From contig NMRA01000130.1 of NCBI GenBank assembly GCA_002633005.1, positions 413,243 to 477,242 of the forward strand: a stretch of DNA of 64,000 bases, read 5' to 3'. The notes below the pieces were generated by a model that made no database searches, was not told where the DNA came from, and saw nothing but the letters and a program-made list of their open reading frames with translations. Source of the DNA: Phoronis australis. Its lineage: Eukaryota > Phoronida > Phoronidae. The stretch's first letter is position 1, and each line of letters opens with the position of its first letter. Of this stretch, positions 33,501-45,280 are shown piece after piece. A program made the translations under genes and the position numbers.

Positions 33501-36500
33501 ATGGGAATGGGACGGAACAGTTCGCGCATAGCCAGTCGCAGGTGAACACAGTTTATGCTGGGGTGGCTTCTTAGTCTGAGTTTTTAACTGAAATATAATT
33601 CTGTGTCTGCGGTGCACGTAGTTTTAGGGATTTCTCAATAACATTTTGCTAGGTCTTGTGGTTATGTTAAACATAAACCGTATGTTAGTGTGTCATTGAT
33701 TCCATTGTATCTCTAATAATAAATAGTGCTTTTGTCATATTCAAGCTAAGGAAGTCAAAGTGGCATTTCCCCATTTAGCTGGATAAAAAACAAACATTGA
33801 AACCATTAGCGTCAGAGTGTGCTGGGGTTGGCGATTCCTGAAATTCTGGATTCGAAAATGACACATGTACGCATTCCCTGTGACTTGAGTTGCCAGTTTA
33901 TTCAGTAAGAATTCCAGTTAGGTTGTCGGTGGTTTTAAACCCCAAAGCGCTCCAGTAAATAATGCATCTTTGACAGATAGACATCCATCTTTAACAATAG
34001 TTTTTTACGTAAAACTCCATCTTTGTTCATATGGCACAACATAAACCTAACTGCGATATTCGAAGAATGAGAGACTGAAGAAGCCAGACAATAAACAAAA
34101 GGAAATTTCTGGGAGTTGAAAAAATCTTTAAGAATAAATAAAATATATTACCAAATTCACCAACACGCCATCAAATAAGGCAAGTTTCTCCATTTGAAAC
34201 TCCATTATGGGCAACATTTATGATGTTGAAATTTCAGTATTATTACCTTACGTTTATTCTATCATCATTGTAGAATTGCCAACTCTGGGAAGCGCGACAG
34301 TGACAATGAAAGTGATTACGATAACGACAAGGACAACGACTGGAGTTACAATGTAGACAGGAAAGGTAACACTTGTGTTAGGAATTTACCTGCAATGCAT
34401 TTTGTGATGAGTTTCCTGTACTTACGTGTTCACAGTTGTTGCCGTTTTCCTCAAAGTGTGCAAAACGTATGCTTGTCCTTTTCCCAGTAAAGTGTAGAAT
34501 TTGAATACCTTACTTAACTTGTGGCATTTGGGAGCGTGATAAAAGCAAGGACTTATCCACGTGAGGACTTATGCACAACTATGGGCATTTAGTGCAGACT
34601 GTCGACTCATGCAGACTGTCTAGTTATAGACTATGGACTCGTGCAATGACAAGTTAAGCAAGGTAGTCTGGGCTTGATTTGCTCATCGATATGATAATAT
34701 TAAACAGTTATTTACAAAAAGTTCTCTATTTATTTTTGCGTAAAAAGGCAATAAGAAGTGCCTTTAATTGTGTCATTTTGCTCTCTCATTTTTATGACGT
34801 CAAAAAGTAAGCTAGAAGCACGCCATAATTCCTCCCTCCTCAAAACTTATATTTGGTGTAATTGGTTATTATAATTTTTAATGGTTCCTGAGAAAGGCAG
34901 TTGTTGTTTGTTAACTTTCTACATACCTGTATCCATAGTTCTTCCATCCACTTATACATATAGTCTGCACTTCCACTGATGCAGCAAAGCGTTCCTTGTA
35001 CACTTTCGGATGGATCAGAAACAATGTATGTGAAAATGTGGAAAACAATACGGTAAAATCTCACCAATTTTAGACAAAGATGATGGCCAAATTTGCTCTT
35101 TTTTCATCGTTCAAGGGATTCTAACTTTGTTGTGAATGTCCATAATTTTTCAAAATATTGTTCATTGGTAGCTAGCATACAGAGCTTGAAGGTAATAGTC
35201 TGATGTAACGTGCCTGCTTTTTGTGAACCAGTTTTCTCCAGTGAATAACGGTTCTCAAAACGTGGGCATTATTGACAAGCTTGAACACGGAAAAGTCTTA
35301 ATTTGGTGTTACTAGTCTTTTATGAAAAAAAATGAGAAAATAAGATTTCACTTGTCTGCCATATTATGTCCCAAAATGGCAAAATATTACCGTAGTCTTA
35401 ATTCCTTATAACGTGTGTCTTTCAATTGACTTTACTCTGACGTTACGCTTGCTTTGTGATCTGAGGGACTCACTAATATAGTCCTTTCAGCGTTCAACAC
35501 GTACCTTAACGCCGAGTTGCATTTAGCAACCTGGCAAAAATCGCCAAAATCTCAGGTTGCCAAATGAAATCTCAGGGTACTGATCCTGTGGGTGAAAAAA
35601 AGGTTGTACGATCGTAGCGGGCCCCATTCTTTAATTCCATTCCTCCCACCAACGAACAAACCATAGAACGCAGACAATCCCATACATTAGTGGCAGGTAT
35701 TCATCGATCTTACCCAATGTTTGCCGAACAATTTCAACTTTTGTCTGTTTACTTCCTGTTGTAATTTAAGCACGATTGATGTGTGCTGACTGTTGTGCCA
35801 AATGCACCGATATCACGAAATAAACGGAAAAATTGTGATCCGAAGCTTGGAAGTCAACACCAATTTCGAAACAAATTTAGGGAAAATTACTGTCTGACTT
35901 TGATACTCGCAGTGGCAACTTCATGGCAACTTGAGATTTTTACCAGTTAACCAAACACAATCTGAGGTCACATTGGCAACCTGGAGGTAACCAAATCAAG
36001 CACTGACTTCCCTTTCCCTATGATGTGATTGAAATGGTCTTTTTGTAATTGTTGAATTTGACGTAATCTTGTATTCTTCTCTCTTCATCTTTCAGCCAAA
36101 AAACTCAGAAGAGACAAGAGTGGTTTATCTCCCAGGCGGGGGAAGCACAACAAGTATAAAAATGGTAAGCAAAGAATAATGTAGGTAAAAATAGTCATGT
36201 GACACCTTAAATTGGTTTAGCCGTAATGAGTCCGCCTGAGCCATATTAAATACCGTGTTTCTACATTTACTATATAACAGAGAGTACGTCTAGTTGTGCA
36301 TTAACTTTGTGTTATAATGTGGTTGCTATACACTGTTGAAAGAAGAATGCCCAGTGGTATTAATTTCAGGCAAGGTCTTGTGTTCTTATTGAAAAGCTCC
36401 ACAAAAGCAGTGACAGTTGCAAGATTTGAAGCGCCATGATTTACCATGTGATGAGTAAAAAGTCAGATCCCACATCATTTTCGCTCATCTCGAGCGGATT

Positions 36501-39500
36501 TTCTTTTTGAAAAAGTGAGCAATTAAAAAATGCCTCTCCACCGACTCAATTTTCAAAAAATACCAGAGCCTACTATGCTTTGTTGGACTTATAGAAAATG
36601 TTTACTAGTTAGCCCAAAGATGTATATTCAGATAATGGGTCTTGTAGGGATCCAGAATGTGTGTGCAGTGTACTTTTAGAAATAAGGGGCATATTAAAGG
36701 AAAGTGTATAAAAACAGTTCTGTACTTGCATTTTGCATGGTGCCTCAGGGTATAGAGGTTGCTGTACAAACTGTCATGTTCTACATTTAAGTATGTCAGT
36801 ACAGTTCGGTACAGCCCTTCATTAAGGCACACGTGACTGAAAACACGACTGCTTTCCGTTGGATAGCTTGATATGCATATATTTAGTAAATAGGAACGTG
36901 TTGTCTGTTGTGGATATGGTGACATGAGGGCGTTCTGTCGTTCAGCAAATTTTCCAGACGTGAGGGGTTCTGAACGTGCGATAACATCTGGCTCTTTTGT
37001 TAACTGCCCAGCTCAGTCTTTTGTCCCGTATGATAACAAGCAGGCCAATTATCTCCCAGGCTTCAAAGGGTTACTGAAACCTGGCGGAATCGATAGTCTT
37101 AACTTCTTAATGCCAACCCCTGGATTTTTTAATATGGTTGGCATAATTGGGATGAGTGTGGTACAGTGCAAGCCAAAAGTATTCAGACAAAATTACCCAC
37201 AATTCCCCATCATGACTGCTGGGTGGAAGCCAAACTCATTGTCAGAGTTGTCTCCCCTTTTGACTGAGAATGAAGGGAATTGTCAGGAAAGTTAGTATGG
37301 TGGCTAGGCTATTCCACAATTAGAATTATTTTTCCCCAATAATAGTGATTACCAGTCATTTTTGCCGTGAACAGAATTAGCCGTCGTGACGGGGAAACAG
37401 CATTCTAGTCACTTTTGTGTTGTACTGTAGTAACAGTTGGTAATATATTTATTTCAGGGGACACATCTGGTGTAGGTCACGTGACATCTGAGAGTGGTGT
37501 AACCCCATATGAACTCATGACACTGGAAGACCGCAAGACGTTCCTCCTTAGCCAATGTGGAGTCATCTCGGAGCACACCAGGAAGATGTGTACACGGTAG
37601 GGATTCGTTGCTGAATTACAACTCTCATTTTGAGAAACTTTGGAACAATGTTTTGATATTTTCTCTTGTACCGTTTGTTTGTATGTTGTGATTACCCATG
37701 TTCATATCCAAACTTTAATGAACTTTTTGTGGATAAAGTGAGAAGCCGTTTGCAGTGACTTGAACGGGTGCGGATGGTGGAATGTTATTCCAATATTATG
37801 TGCCTTAGAGTGCCTTGGTGATTATGACATGTAGTCTGTAGTAATAGCTTGCGAGCTAGGAGGAAACAAACCACAGTGTGGCAAATATAGGACCACTTGT
37901 CACTTCTTAGCCTGGCAAAACGCCTTCCCATAAGGCTCTTCACTGGAATGGGTAAACATAATTTTCACCTTTAGGATCTGTAATGTAACTTTTTTGTTCA
38001 AATGAACTAGTTACACCATGTCAGCTGCTCAGCAATACTTCTGTCCTACTACATGTTAATGTAGGTCTTTTCTGTGGAAATGTACTTTAAAATGCTATCT
38101 GTGTTTGCATCTATTCTCACTCCCCAAAGTCCTCACTGTTTGATTTCTGCAATTCTTGCTTATAATCAAAAACTTTTCATCCTTTACAGATCTCATAAAT
38201 GTCCCCAGCATACCGAAGAACAAAGGCAGAGGGTTAGACAACAGTTACTAGGTCATCCAGGGTAAGTTAGATGTGGTAGATCGACCTTGAAGTTGATACG
38301 TATGCCGTGTTTGTTATCAGCAGTGGCGGATTTAAGGGGGCCATGCCCCCCCCCCAAAATTTTCCCATATTCCATTTGGCACTTGGGGAATGCAAATGTC
38401 TGATGGGCAAAATCTTGGCTAATACTCTGCCCTGCCCCCCCCCCCCAACTCGAAATCCTGGATCCGCCCCTGATCAGTACAGTAAACTATCAATAATTTT
38501 TAATAAAAATAATCGTCGAGGCTTCTAACATTGTTGTGGATTCCCCCAATTTCTCATAATGTTGTCTGTTTGTAGCTATGGTACACAAGCTGAACATAGA
38601 AAAGCATTAACTTGATGCTACATGTCTTTTATGAAAAAATTGAGAAAATAAAATTTCACTTGTTGGTGACATTGTGTCCTAAATTGGGGATATTTTACAG
38701 TTGTTGGTACTTTTCAGTTAGTTCCTTCATTTCAAGGTGATGAGTGTCTTCTAATATGTTGTTTTGCTTAAATGTCACGAATCTAGGACCCTCAGGGAGA
38801 ATAGATTGGTTGGGATGGCCTGGGTAAACAATGGAATCTACTACAACAGGAAACTCAACATCTATTCGCTTGCTGTTAAACTTGCTTCTTGGTTTTATTT
38901 GAAATATTTTGCATATACGTTAAGCACTTGTGTCTAATATTCAGTCATCTGATATGTATATTCTAGCATGAACATAAATGTATGCATGTATGTTGGTGGT
39001 GACCTATCACTGATCAAGTGGGGAATTATGATGCAGAAAAAACTGTAATTCTTTCTTGGACGTACTTGAAAATAGCAGGCAATTTTTCGTCGACCTCTAC
39101 CAATTTTTCGTCGACCTCTACCAATTTTTCGTCGACCTCTACCAATTTTTCGTCGTCCTCTACCAATTTTTTAAGCCTCTGCAATACCTGTCATTGATTG
39201 TCAGTCTCGATTCAAACCTTCAAACAGGTTTCCCAACATTTGCCTCATGATAGACGTATGTCACAGGGGGCCCGCAGAAGTTTTAAAAAGTTGGCAGTAG
39301 CCATAGAAATGTTGCTTTTAATTCTCGAGTTGATATAGGAAGGATGTGTAACTTCCAAATCATACTCATGTATGGCAAATGATGTGCATTAGGACTAAAA
39401 GTGGGAATCTTGATGATCTGTTTTTTCTTCGATTCTCTTGATACAAGCCTTCCTACGCTAAAGTAATGGTGGTTTTCTCACATTTTGTCTCCCCCTAGTG

Positions 39501-40405
39501 GTGACGGTGACGAGGTGCAGATAGACATCGACAGCTATGAGGACGGGGATAGCCAGGTGTTGCGTGACACGCTGCATTGGGAGGCTGTCTCTAACCCATC
39601 TCCAACAGACTCTACCTCAACTACAGCAAGTAAGTGTGACGTGCGTAGACCTGCCGTGGAAGTAGGCGCACACGCCATCTTGTGCTCAAAAAACATCAAC
39701 AGGAAGTGAAAGACGTTTAGTTTTCATTCCAAGTTAACATGTCATCCATTTATTGTGGTTTTTTCATCACCTTTTAATAAGCAGTGTAGTGATTTTCATT
39801 TGAAGAGTGTGAAGTTTCCAAGCATGGAAAGTCAGTGAAATTGGAAGGATAAAAAGTCGTAAAATCGAGTAACATAGGTAAAAGAATCGCGAAGTCATAC
39901 ATTCAGTTGTGTTTGGCATTAAAAAATTACCGCGTCTGCTTTTTTGTGGGAAAAATAACTCGTAGAAAATGAAAATGCAGTATGAATAGGAAGCACAGTT
40001 CTACAACTGAAATGTTATTTTCACATCCCTTTGCCAAACTGTTTTTGAGCAGACTTAGGAATTGTCCTCGATTTTCAAGACATGTTGTTTGGAAGTCCTA
40101 GGTGAGACAACTTGTGCACAAGATGGTCTCGCCACCTGGTGACTGACTGTTGAGTGTTCAATTTTGATTCATTTGCGCGCGTGCGTGCACATTGTATTTT
40201 CTTACAAACGTACACATATTTTCACTACTAATCATTAAACAAGTTAAAATATTTAAACAAGGTTATTCCTGAAATAATGTTTTTCCTACTTTTAGGCACT
40301 GGCTCAAGGCAACGGGGCAAGCGACCATACAAGAAGAAAAAGAAAAGGGGTGTGGCAAAAGGTCAAAGGTCAGCCACACCCAATAGTGTCTATGAGTATA
40401 GTTAA
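30591..40405 (+). CDS. ATXN7L3: Ataxin-7-like protein 3, SAGA deubiquitinase module adaptor (complete, 10 coding exons)
   Basis: ATXN7L3 (yeast Sgf11 homologue) anchors and activates the USP22-type histone H2B deubiquitinase of the nuclear SAGA coactivator. Coding exons: 30591-30701, 31736-31851, 33034-33050, 33373-33541, 34274-34365, 36096-36164, 37458-37596, 38190-38261, 39499-39629 and 40296-40405. Total 1026 nt (341 aa; human about 347), all GT-AG with frame kept. Residues 38-75 match the N-terminal SGF11 helix. The SGF11 zinc finger is at about 105-124 (C105, C108, H120, C124; [20 protein letters not shown]) followed by [14 protein letters not shown]-rich acidic segment (about 146-160) precedes DWSY. 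The SCA7 zinc-binding domain is at about 225-245 (C225, C236, C242, H245). The C terminus has a Lys/Arg-rich tract, probably nuclear localising. The start follows a 5' UTR acceptor at 30569-30570. Confidence 0.96.
31869..32183 (+). mobile_element. MITE family D, copy 1, in ATXN7L3 intron 2
   Basis: Shares ordered blocks with 41071-41480: 'gacttgtgaaaacat', 'gaattctcaatattat', 'ttttcattgaaat'-like, 'gtctaagttccct'. Its terminal inverted repeats are decayed. It starts only about 18 nt after the exon 2 donor. Confidence 0.65.
32478..32613. repeat. Inverted repeat with about 37-bp arms
   Basis: Arms 32478-32514 and 32576-32613 pair through gggcccacat, gttctgcattcacttctattg and their complements, around a loop of about 61 nt. 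Probably a small MITE; in ATXN7L3 intron 2. Confidence 0.75.
33034..33050 (+). other. ATXN7L3: 17-nt microexon of ATXN7L3
   Basis: Flanked by tttattttag and GTAAGT. It supplies one base, five whole codons (SQKQY) and one base, bridging DETDAE and [14 protein letters not shown]. Without it the frame breaks, because 17 is not a multiple of 3. With it the peptide aligns without gaps to the human DDTDPDSMKDFEIVDQPG region. Confidence 0.9.
38321..38472. mobile_element. MITE family C, copy 2 (5-bp TSD ATCAG)
   Basis: Ends CAGTGGCGGATTTAAGG and TGGATCCGCCCCTG; ATCAG flanks it at 38316-38320 and 38473-38477. In ATXN7L3 intron 8, 60 nt after the exon 8 end. Confidence 0.85.
38510..38710 (+). repeat. 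Dispersed repeat L, long copy (pair with about 35110-35400)
   Basis: Shares 'ttctaac.ttgttgtg', 'gtagcta', 'gtcttttatgaaaaaa' and 'aatttcacttgt...cat.ttgtcc' in the same order with about 35110-35400; both are in ATXN7L3 introns. Shorter pieces of the same family lie elsewhere in the window. Confidence 0.55.
39080..39182 (+). repeat. 21-bp tandem repeat, about 5 copies, ATXN7L3 intron 8
   Basis: Unit caatttttcgtcgacctctac. Copies at 39080, 39101, 39122, 39143 (one change) and a degenerate fifth from 39164. The 21-nt period keeps one frame open, giving a spurious QFFVDLY peptide repeat; it lies inside an intron. Confidence 0.9.
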
Positions 40406-40632
40406 TGACTGTTGAGGATTAGCCATTTTGTTGTCACAGTAAGTCATTTAAACCAACAGGTACTCAACCAGTCATTCAGTGAGCCCAAGGGGTAGCAAAG
40501 GTGTATAGCTGCACAGTGGGCAACTTGACATTCAACAGGCGATGATTTTTTTAACTCCTGGGTAGATGAAGAACAAAAACCAATTCATCTGCGCTGGAGT
40601 ATTTGAGGTATAAGGGTCCCACATGATCATCT

Positions 40633-40816
40633 GAGTTTCACTAGCACCTCCTAGTGAGATTCACTAGCGCCGCCTAGTGAGATTCACTAGCGCCTCCTAG
40701 TGAGATTCACTAGCGCCTCCTAGTGAGATTCACTAGCGCCTCCTAGTGAGATTCACTAGCGCCTCCTAGTGAGTTTCAGTAGCTCCACCTAGTGAGTTTC
40801 ACTGACGCCGCCTAGT
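40633..40816 (+). repeat. Array of eight 23-bp palindromic units with CTCF-core-like sequence
   Basis: Unit gagattcactagcgcctcctagt; starts at 40633, 40656, 40679, 40702, 40725, 40748, 40771 and 40794. In most units CACTAG and CTAGTG form a stem with a 6-nt loop. On the minus strand the unit reads CACTAGGAGGCGCTAGTG; its CACTAGGAGGCGC matches the CTCF core consensus at 12 of 13 positions. The array begins 228 nt after the ATXN7L3 stop, so it is probably in the 3' UTR. Inner units are nearly identical and outer units diverged. Confidence 0.9.
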
Positions 40817-41070
40817 GAGTTTCAAGTTGCCCTTTCCACTGGAGTCACAAATTAAGTTTTCGAGCTTTAATGCCACAAAGTTCCAGCTTGGTGTACTCTT
40901 ACTTTCACCTGAAATATGTCAGTGGAATTTTGTTACTAAAAATTTATTGGTCAAGTATATTATTCTGATGTAGTGTGTGTTTATCGCTGTTCACATGACA
41001 GAGGCCACAGCTTTAGCCATATTGATATATCTGCGTACAGTCTATGACTTTCCAGTTGCTCAAGTGCCCT

Positions 41071-41480
41071 GTTGCATGAAACAGTCCCAAACAGGGACTC
41101 ATCTAAGTTCCTTTAATCTACTGTGAATTTGTAGACTTGTGAAAACATGGATTGCCCCTTTGTTATGCAGTTTAAGTTTCATTGCTAAGTCAACTTTTGT
41201 CTTTTGATACAAGTCAAGAGTGAACTCAACGATGAATTCTCAATATTATCAAAATATTTAGGGATCTTTTCATCCAACGCCCCTAACTCAAGGACTAAGC
41301 CTCTATATATTTTCATTGAAATTATGACTCCATTTTACTATTAGAAAATATCATTAGTCAAGGAGGAGCTCTAAGTAAAGATTAAATCAGATAGAAAAAT
41401 ATTACATTTGTGAGTAAACAAAGACACAACTAGGTTTAGGGAACTTAGTTGGGTCCCTATTTGGGACTGTTTCATGCAAC
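41071..41480. mobile_element. MITE family D, copy 2 (long TIRs, GTTGCATGAAACAG)
   Basis: About 410 bp with inverted ends over roughly 40 bp: left GTTGCATGAAACAGTCCCAA, right TTGGGACTGTTTCATGCAAC. Subterminal 'gttcc'/'ggaac' and the interior match copy 1 at 31.9 kb. No coding capacity. Confidence 0.85.
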
Positions 41481-44110
41481 CCAGCACAGATTTCTTGTGT
41501 TTTGTTGGAAATTGACACTAGATGTCACAGCTACAACCTTTTTTCAATACGTTTGTTGATTCGTGGAGCCATGGCTGTTTTGATGAATTTTTTCTAAATT
41601 TGTTATTGACTTGGTCTTGTCGCACACTACATGAAACTGTACTTCCTTTTTCTCAACTTCTTGTTCTCACGTTTTTGTGCCACTTACGTTTTGTTGTTTC
41701 GTGTTGAAGCTGCATTTTGCCTTGTTTAGCTGGCTGAGAAACAAAAATCGAAATAAGCCATTTAATCTCATAAATTTGGTCTCACAGTGTTCCGTCAGCA
41801 ACTCAAAAAACACTTAAAGTTTCGTTGGGGTTGCTCAGCCCTGCTGCGAATGGCTTTAGTTGCCGGCCTCATTCAGCAACAGTTCAAGATTGAATGAGTG
41901 TGGTAATGTTTTAAGCCTCAAAACGCTTGGATTGAGAATTCAACATTGACAACTTAACAAGGACAAAATGCCCCTTTAGATGTTCTGCTATTTCTTTAAT
42001 TTCCTGTCATAATTTGCTGTTATTTTGTGTAGTCAATATTTTTTGCAAATCGATGCAATTCTGAGATAGCACACAATGTAAATTGCCATTACGGCTTTCA
42101 TCGTTAGCGTACGGTCATTATCCACTTAATTTCCAAAAAATAATTGTGTCAAAAAGTTGTCATTTTTTCCATTTTCAAGGGCTGATTACTAAACTGCAAA
42201 TAGTGGAAAGTTACCTCAAAGCTGTTTTACGACATCTGCACAGTACAAACCATGCTACTAATATTAATTTTTAGGTCATTATTTTCATGGAGATTTCTTG
42301 CAAAATATAATTTCACTTGTCAGCCATATTGTTTCCTAAAGAAATGAAGAATTACCATACTTCTAAGAATATTTGGGGTCAAAGTTCAAAGTTAGTCTTC
42401 AACTCATTATTTTCATCAGTGCTGCTATCATCATCCACGGTCTTTTCGACAGACTTTTTCTTTCCACGGTTTATTTGAACCAGTTCAACAAAAACACTTT
42501 TTGATCCAAAATAAAGCAGTTTTCAAAATTTGTTGCTATCCTCTCTGTTGTCATCAGCGTTTTTTCCATCATCATCTTTGTATTCATCGTTTTGTTCAGT
42601 TTCACCAGTCAGGAGCTTTTAGTTTATTTATCGCACAGAATTCATATTTTGGTCAATGATAATAAGGAATGAATGTCAAGTGGAATTTTTCAGCTAGCAA
42701 CACTCAGCAGGATGTTTATATTGATGTTAGGAATCCGCCTGTGCTAGCTCACCTTGGGGGGATACTTGACCTAATTTTGAATTGGTGTCAAGTTGTTGTT
42801 GAGTGAAATGCGAAAGTGTGATGCTGCCCGTTGGTGTAAGGAATCTGCAGATGTTATGGTCTATGGGTTGAAGAGCAGTTATTTGGGATTATCATAAAAA
42901 GAATGCATTATATTAAAAAGATAGTATTTGGCTGCTGGGGCAGATCCAGAGGGTCGTCCAGAGTGCCGGAACTTTTGTATTGGAGGAATAAAAAGTGCCT
43001 CCTGTGTCCGTCTATTGTCAGGACCCTCCATTCTTGATCCTGTATCAGCATACCATGTCAGGATTGTTAATACTGCAGACTGACTCAGTAATTCTTCAAT
43101 TATTTTGTAGGCAAAAATAATTGCCAAAATTGCATTTTTCTATTTTTCATAGGCGGATTACATTGGTGCATATCCTTGTTTTAGAATCTGCACACCTCAA
43201 ACCAAGCTTATAATGCAATAACTTTTTTCTGATAGTTATTTTTGCCAGAAAATTTGACAAAATAAAATTTTACTGGTCAATCTTGTGGTGTGCTAAATAG
43301 GTAAAGACTAAGGACACCACTTCTGACTTGAGTTATCTGTTGCTGCTACTACATGAAAAGTTATCAGGGGAAATAATTCCAGTTAGTTGTACCTTTGGTT
43401 TCCTTTTGAATCTGTTACTGGATATGTTATAAGATATCTTTGAAGTTAATTCTGTTATGTTATGTGTTAGACATTGTAATTGTATTAGAAAATAAATACA
43501 TAACTCTTGAACTCTGTGTACTGTTAATCCACGTTTTGAGCTGCATGGAAAATCAATTTCCATCTATGGCTGTAGGTGTGATAAGAAAAATTGGAACAAG
43601 TTCACTAACTGTTCATTTCTTGTTCATTTCACAGAAGTGTGTTACAGTGATTGTCAAAGGCATTGCATATTCCGCCTGTTTACTTTTAGTAGTCCTACCA
43701 GGAATTTCTGCAAATTGGTCTTCATCGTAAATGGGCTCATGGACATACTTTCAGATAACAATTAAAAAATCATGGTTTGGAAAGTTTCTCAAAACTGAAC
43801 AGGGTCCCCAAGAGTAAAAAAACAAGGCTTTCTGAGAACAAAGCTTGGAATTTTCCTCTTTTTTTGGCATCGATTTCCCCTTTTTTGATTCCCACTTCAC
43901 TTTTTTTCTGTCTCTTTTTATCATTATTTCAAGTAAAATGAAATAAGTTATTTCGTTCTACTTGGAAAAGAAACAAGATTCGATCAGTGCAAACAAAGTG
44001 TTAAAATAACAGATTGTGCATAGTCAAGTTGTTTTGTGCGTGGAGAGATGCTTGGTGTTTTGTGGAAAGTGTAAGGGTTCGCTCTTCACCTGCGCTCTTG
44101 AATTGTTTGG

Positions 44111-44116
44111 AATAAA
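44111..44116 (+). terminator. Candidate polyadenylation signal for ATXN7L3
   Basis: AATAAA followed by GT-rich sequence (cttgtttgccttgtacttgt), which resembles a downstream element. Earlier AATAAA strings occur near 42511 and 43490, so the choice is tentative. Confidence 0.35.
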
Positions 44117-44185
44117 TGCTTGAGCTTGTTTGCCTTGTACTTGTCTGGCGCCCAGACAGAGGTCGCGCGCAATGGCGTGGCGCAT

Positions 44186-44232
44186 GGGCGTGGCTTACTG
44201 TTTTAAAGATCGAGTATAACTAAGCCACGCCC
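44186..44232. repeat. 12-bp-stem hairpin of GC-rich sequence
   Basis: GGGCGTGGCTTA (44186-44197) and its exact complement TAAGCCACGCCC (44221-44232), 23-nt loop, in a locally CpG-rich patch just after the candidate ATXN7L3 poly(A) signal. Possibly a MITE end pair or a transcription-factor (GC/CACC box) pair. Confidence 0.6.
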
Positions 44233-44670
44233 CTGTAACAGAATAGAGTAAAGTTTACCTAAAAATACATGTTGACATCACGATATGTAACTTTCAGACT
44301 ATGAGACGGCCAGTTTCTATATCCCTGTTTTCATAGAAACCACTGGTTCTACCGGGCAGACGACAATCATGTGATTGGACTCGTACGTCAGAACCACGTG
44401 CCGTCGACTCATACTCAAGACGGTGAACCACAACATCACGGGTAATAAACTAAAAAAATCATGCACTCGAACTGCAGACTCACTCGTTCGATCAAAAACC
44501 ATCGAAATCTTACGAACCCCAAATGAGAGAAAATAGTTCTCATTGCAACTCGTAGGAGTAACCTTTGTTGCTACGTTTTATGCTGGGGTTCGAACATATG
44601 ATTCAACGGTTGAGCGGACTCTGCCGATTCGCAGTTCATGCTTCCAAGTGCCCGTTTCATGAAAAATGAC

Positions 44671-45280
44671 TTAGAGGGATTCTCTCAAACCAGGCTTTGC
44701 CTATTAACAGATACATCGGTTCTCTGGAACAAAATAATGCTCTGTAACCCTCGACAACCCTTAAAAGATTGGAGGAAAATTTGAAAACTCCTTTCAGAGG
44801 AAGCGCGCACCCAGCTTAATAAATGGGGGGCTCGAATTTTTGAGAATGTGGACGTTTTACTAAGATTTACGGGGTACGTTCAGAGCTATGAATTGTGCAT
44901 TCGCCAAATTTTGGTTGCTTCTACCTTTTTAGTGAACTTTTTTGTCTCATTTTCTACTTTTTCGGAGTTTTTGTTTCTCTGAGGCGGACTTTTTTGCCCA
45001 TTTCGACAAATGGGGGCTCTTTCTAGCCCCCCCGACCCCTCCTGGATCCGCGCATGCAGAGTCTGTTAAGCGTGACCTACGCTTTTACCGAATTGTGCGG
45101 CAAGTGGTAAAAAAAACACAAAAGACCGTAATATCCAATTTATGAAATCGGGAGTATGAGTTTTTAGTTGATTCCCGCCTCTCTTAGTATCTTTCAAGAT
45201 TGACGCCAATAATTCATTAGCAGGTGACAGGACGAGGGTTGGCTGAAATCATCTAAACAGAGGATTTAATATCCTTATAA
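44671..45280 (-). mobile_element. MITE family A, copy 5, split by a family B insertion
   Basis: Left part (to 44799) and right part (from 45057) together carry family A interior in reverse orientation: 'ccaggctttgcctattaacag', 'aaaataatgctctgtaacc', 'tttgaaaactcc' | 'gtctgttaagcgtgacctac', ending 'ggatttaatatccttataa'. The interruption is exactly family B copy 2. Confidence 0.8.
44800..45056 (+). mobile_element. MITE family B, copy 2, nested in family A copy 5
   Basis: Starts GAAGCGCGCACCCAGC and ends GGATCCGCGCATG; flanked by CAGAG at 44795-44799 and 45057-45061. The interior shares 'tttttgtctcatt', 'tttttgtttctctgagg' and 'tagccccccc' with copy 3. Confidence 0.85.

Larger units (their letters stand above)
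40406..44116 (+). other. Probable long 3' UTR / downstream region of ATXN7L3
   Basis: No coding exon seen. It holds the 23-bp array, MITE D copy 2 and two repeat L pieces (42290-42340, 43247-43300). Long AT-rich open frames here (for example 43440-43730) have no recognisable domain. Confidence 0.4.

Noticed and set aside
36924-37295. 123-residue frame in ATXN7L3 intron 6
   Set aside because: No recognisable domain, lies inside an intron on the gene strand, and no acceptor/donor pair joins it in frame to ATXN7L3. Possibly a decayed repeat.
40633-40816. CRISPR-like array (regular palindromic repeats)
   Set aside because: Units are contiguous with no spacers, and the locus is an animal gene 3' region.
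43440-43730. 96-residue hydrophobic frame
   Set aside because: AT-rich and within the probable ATXN7L3 3' region; hydrophobicity follows from T-rich codons.
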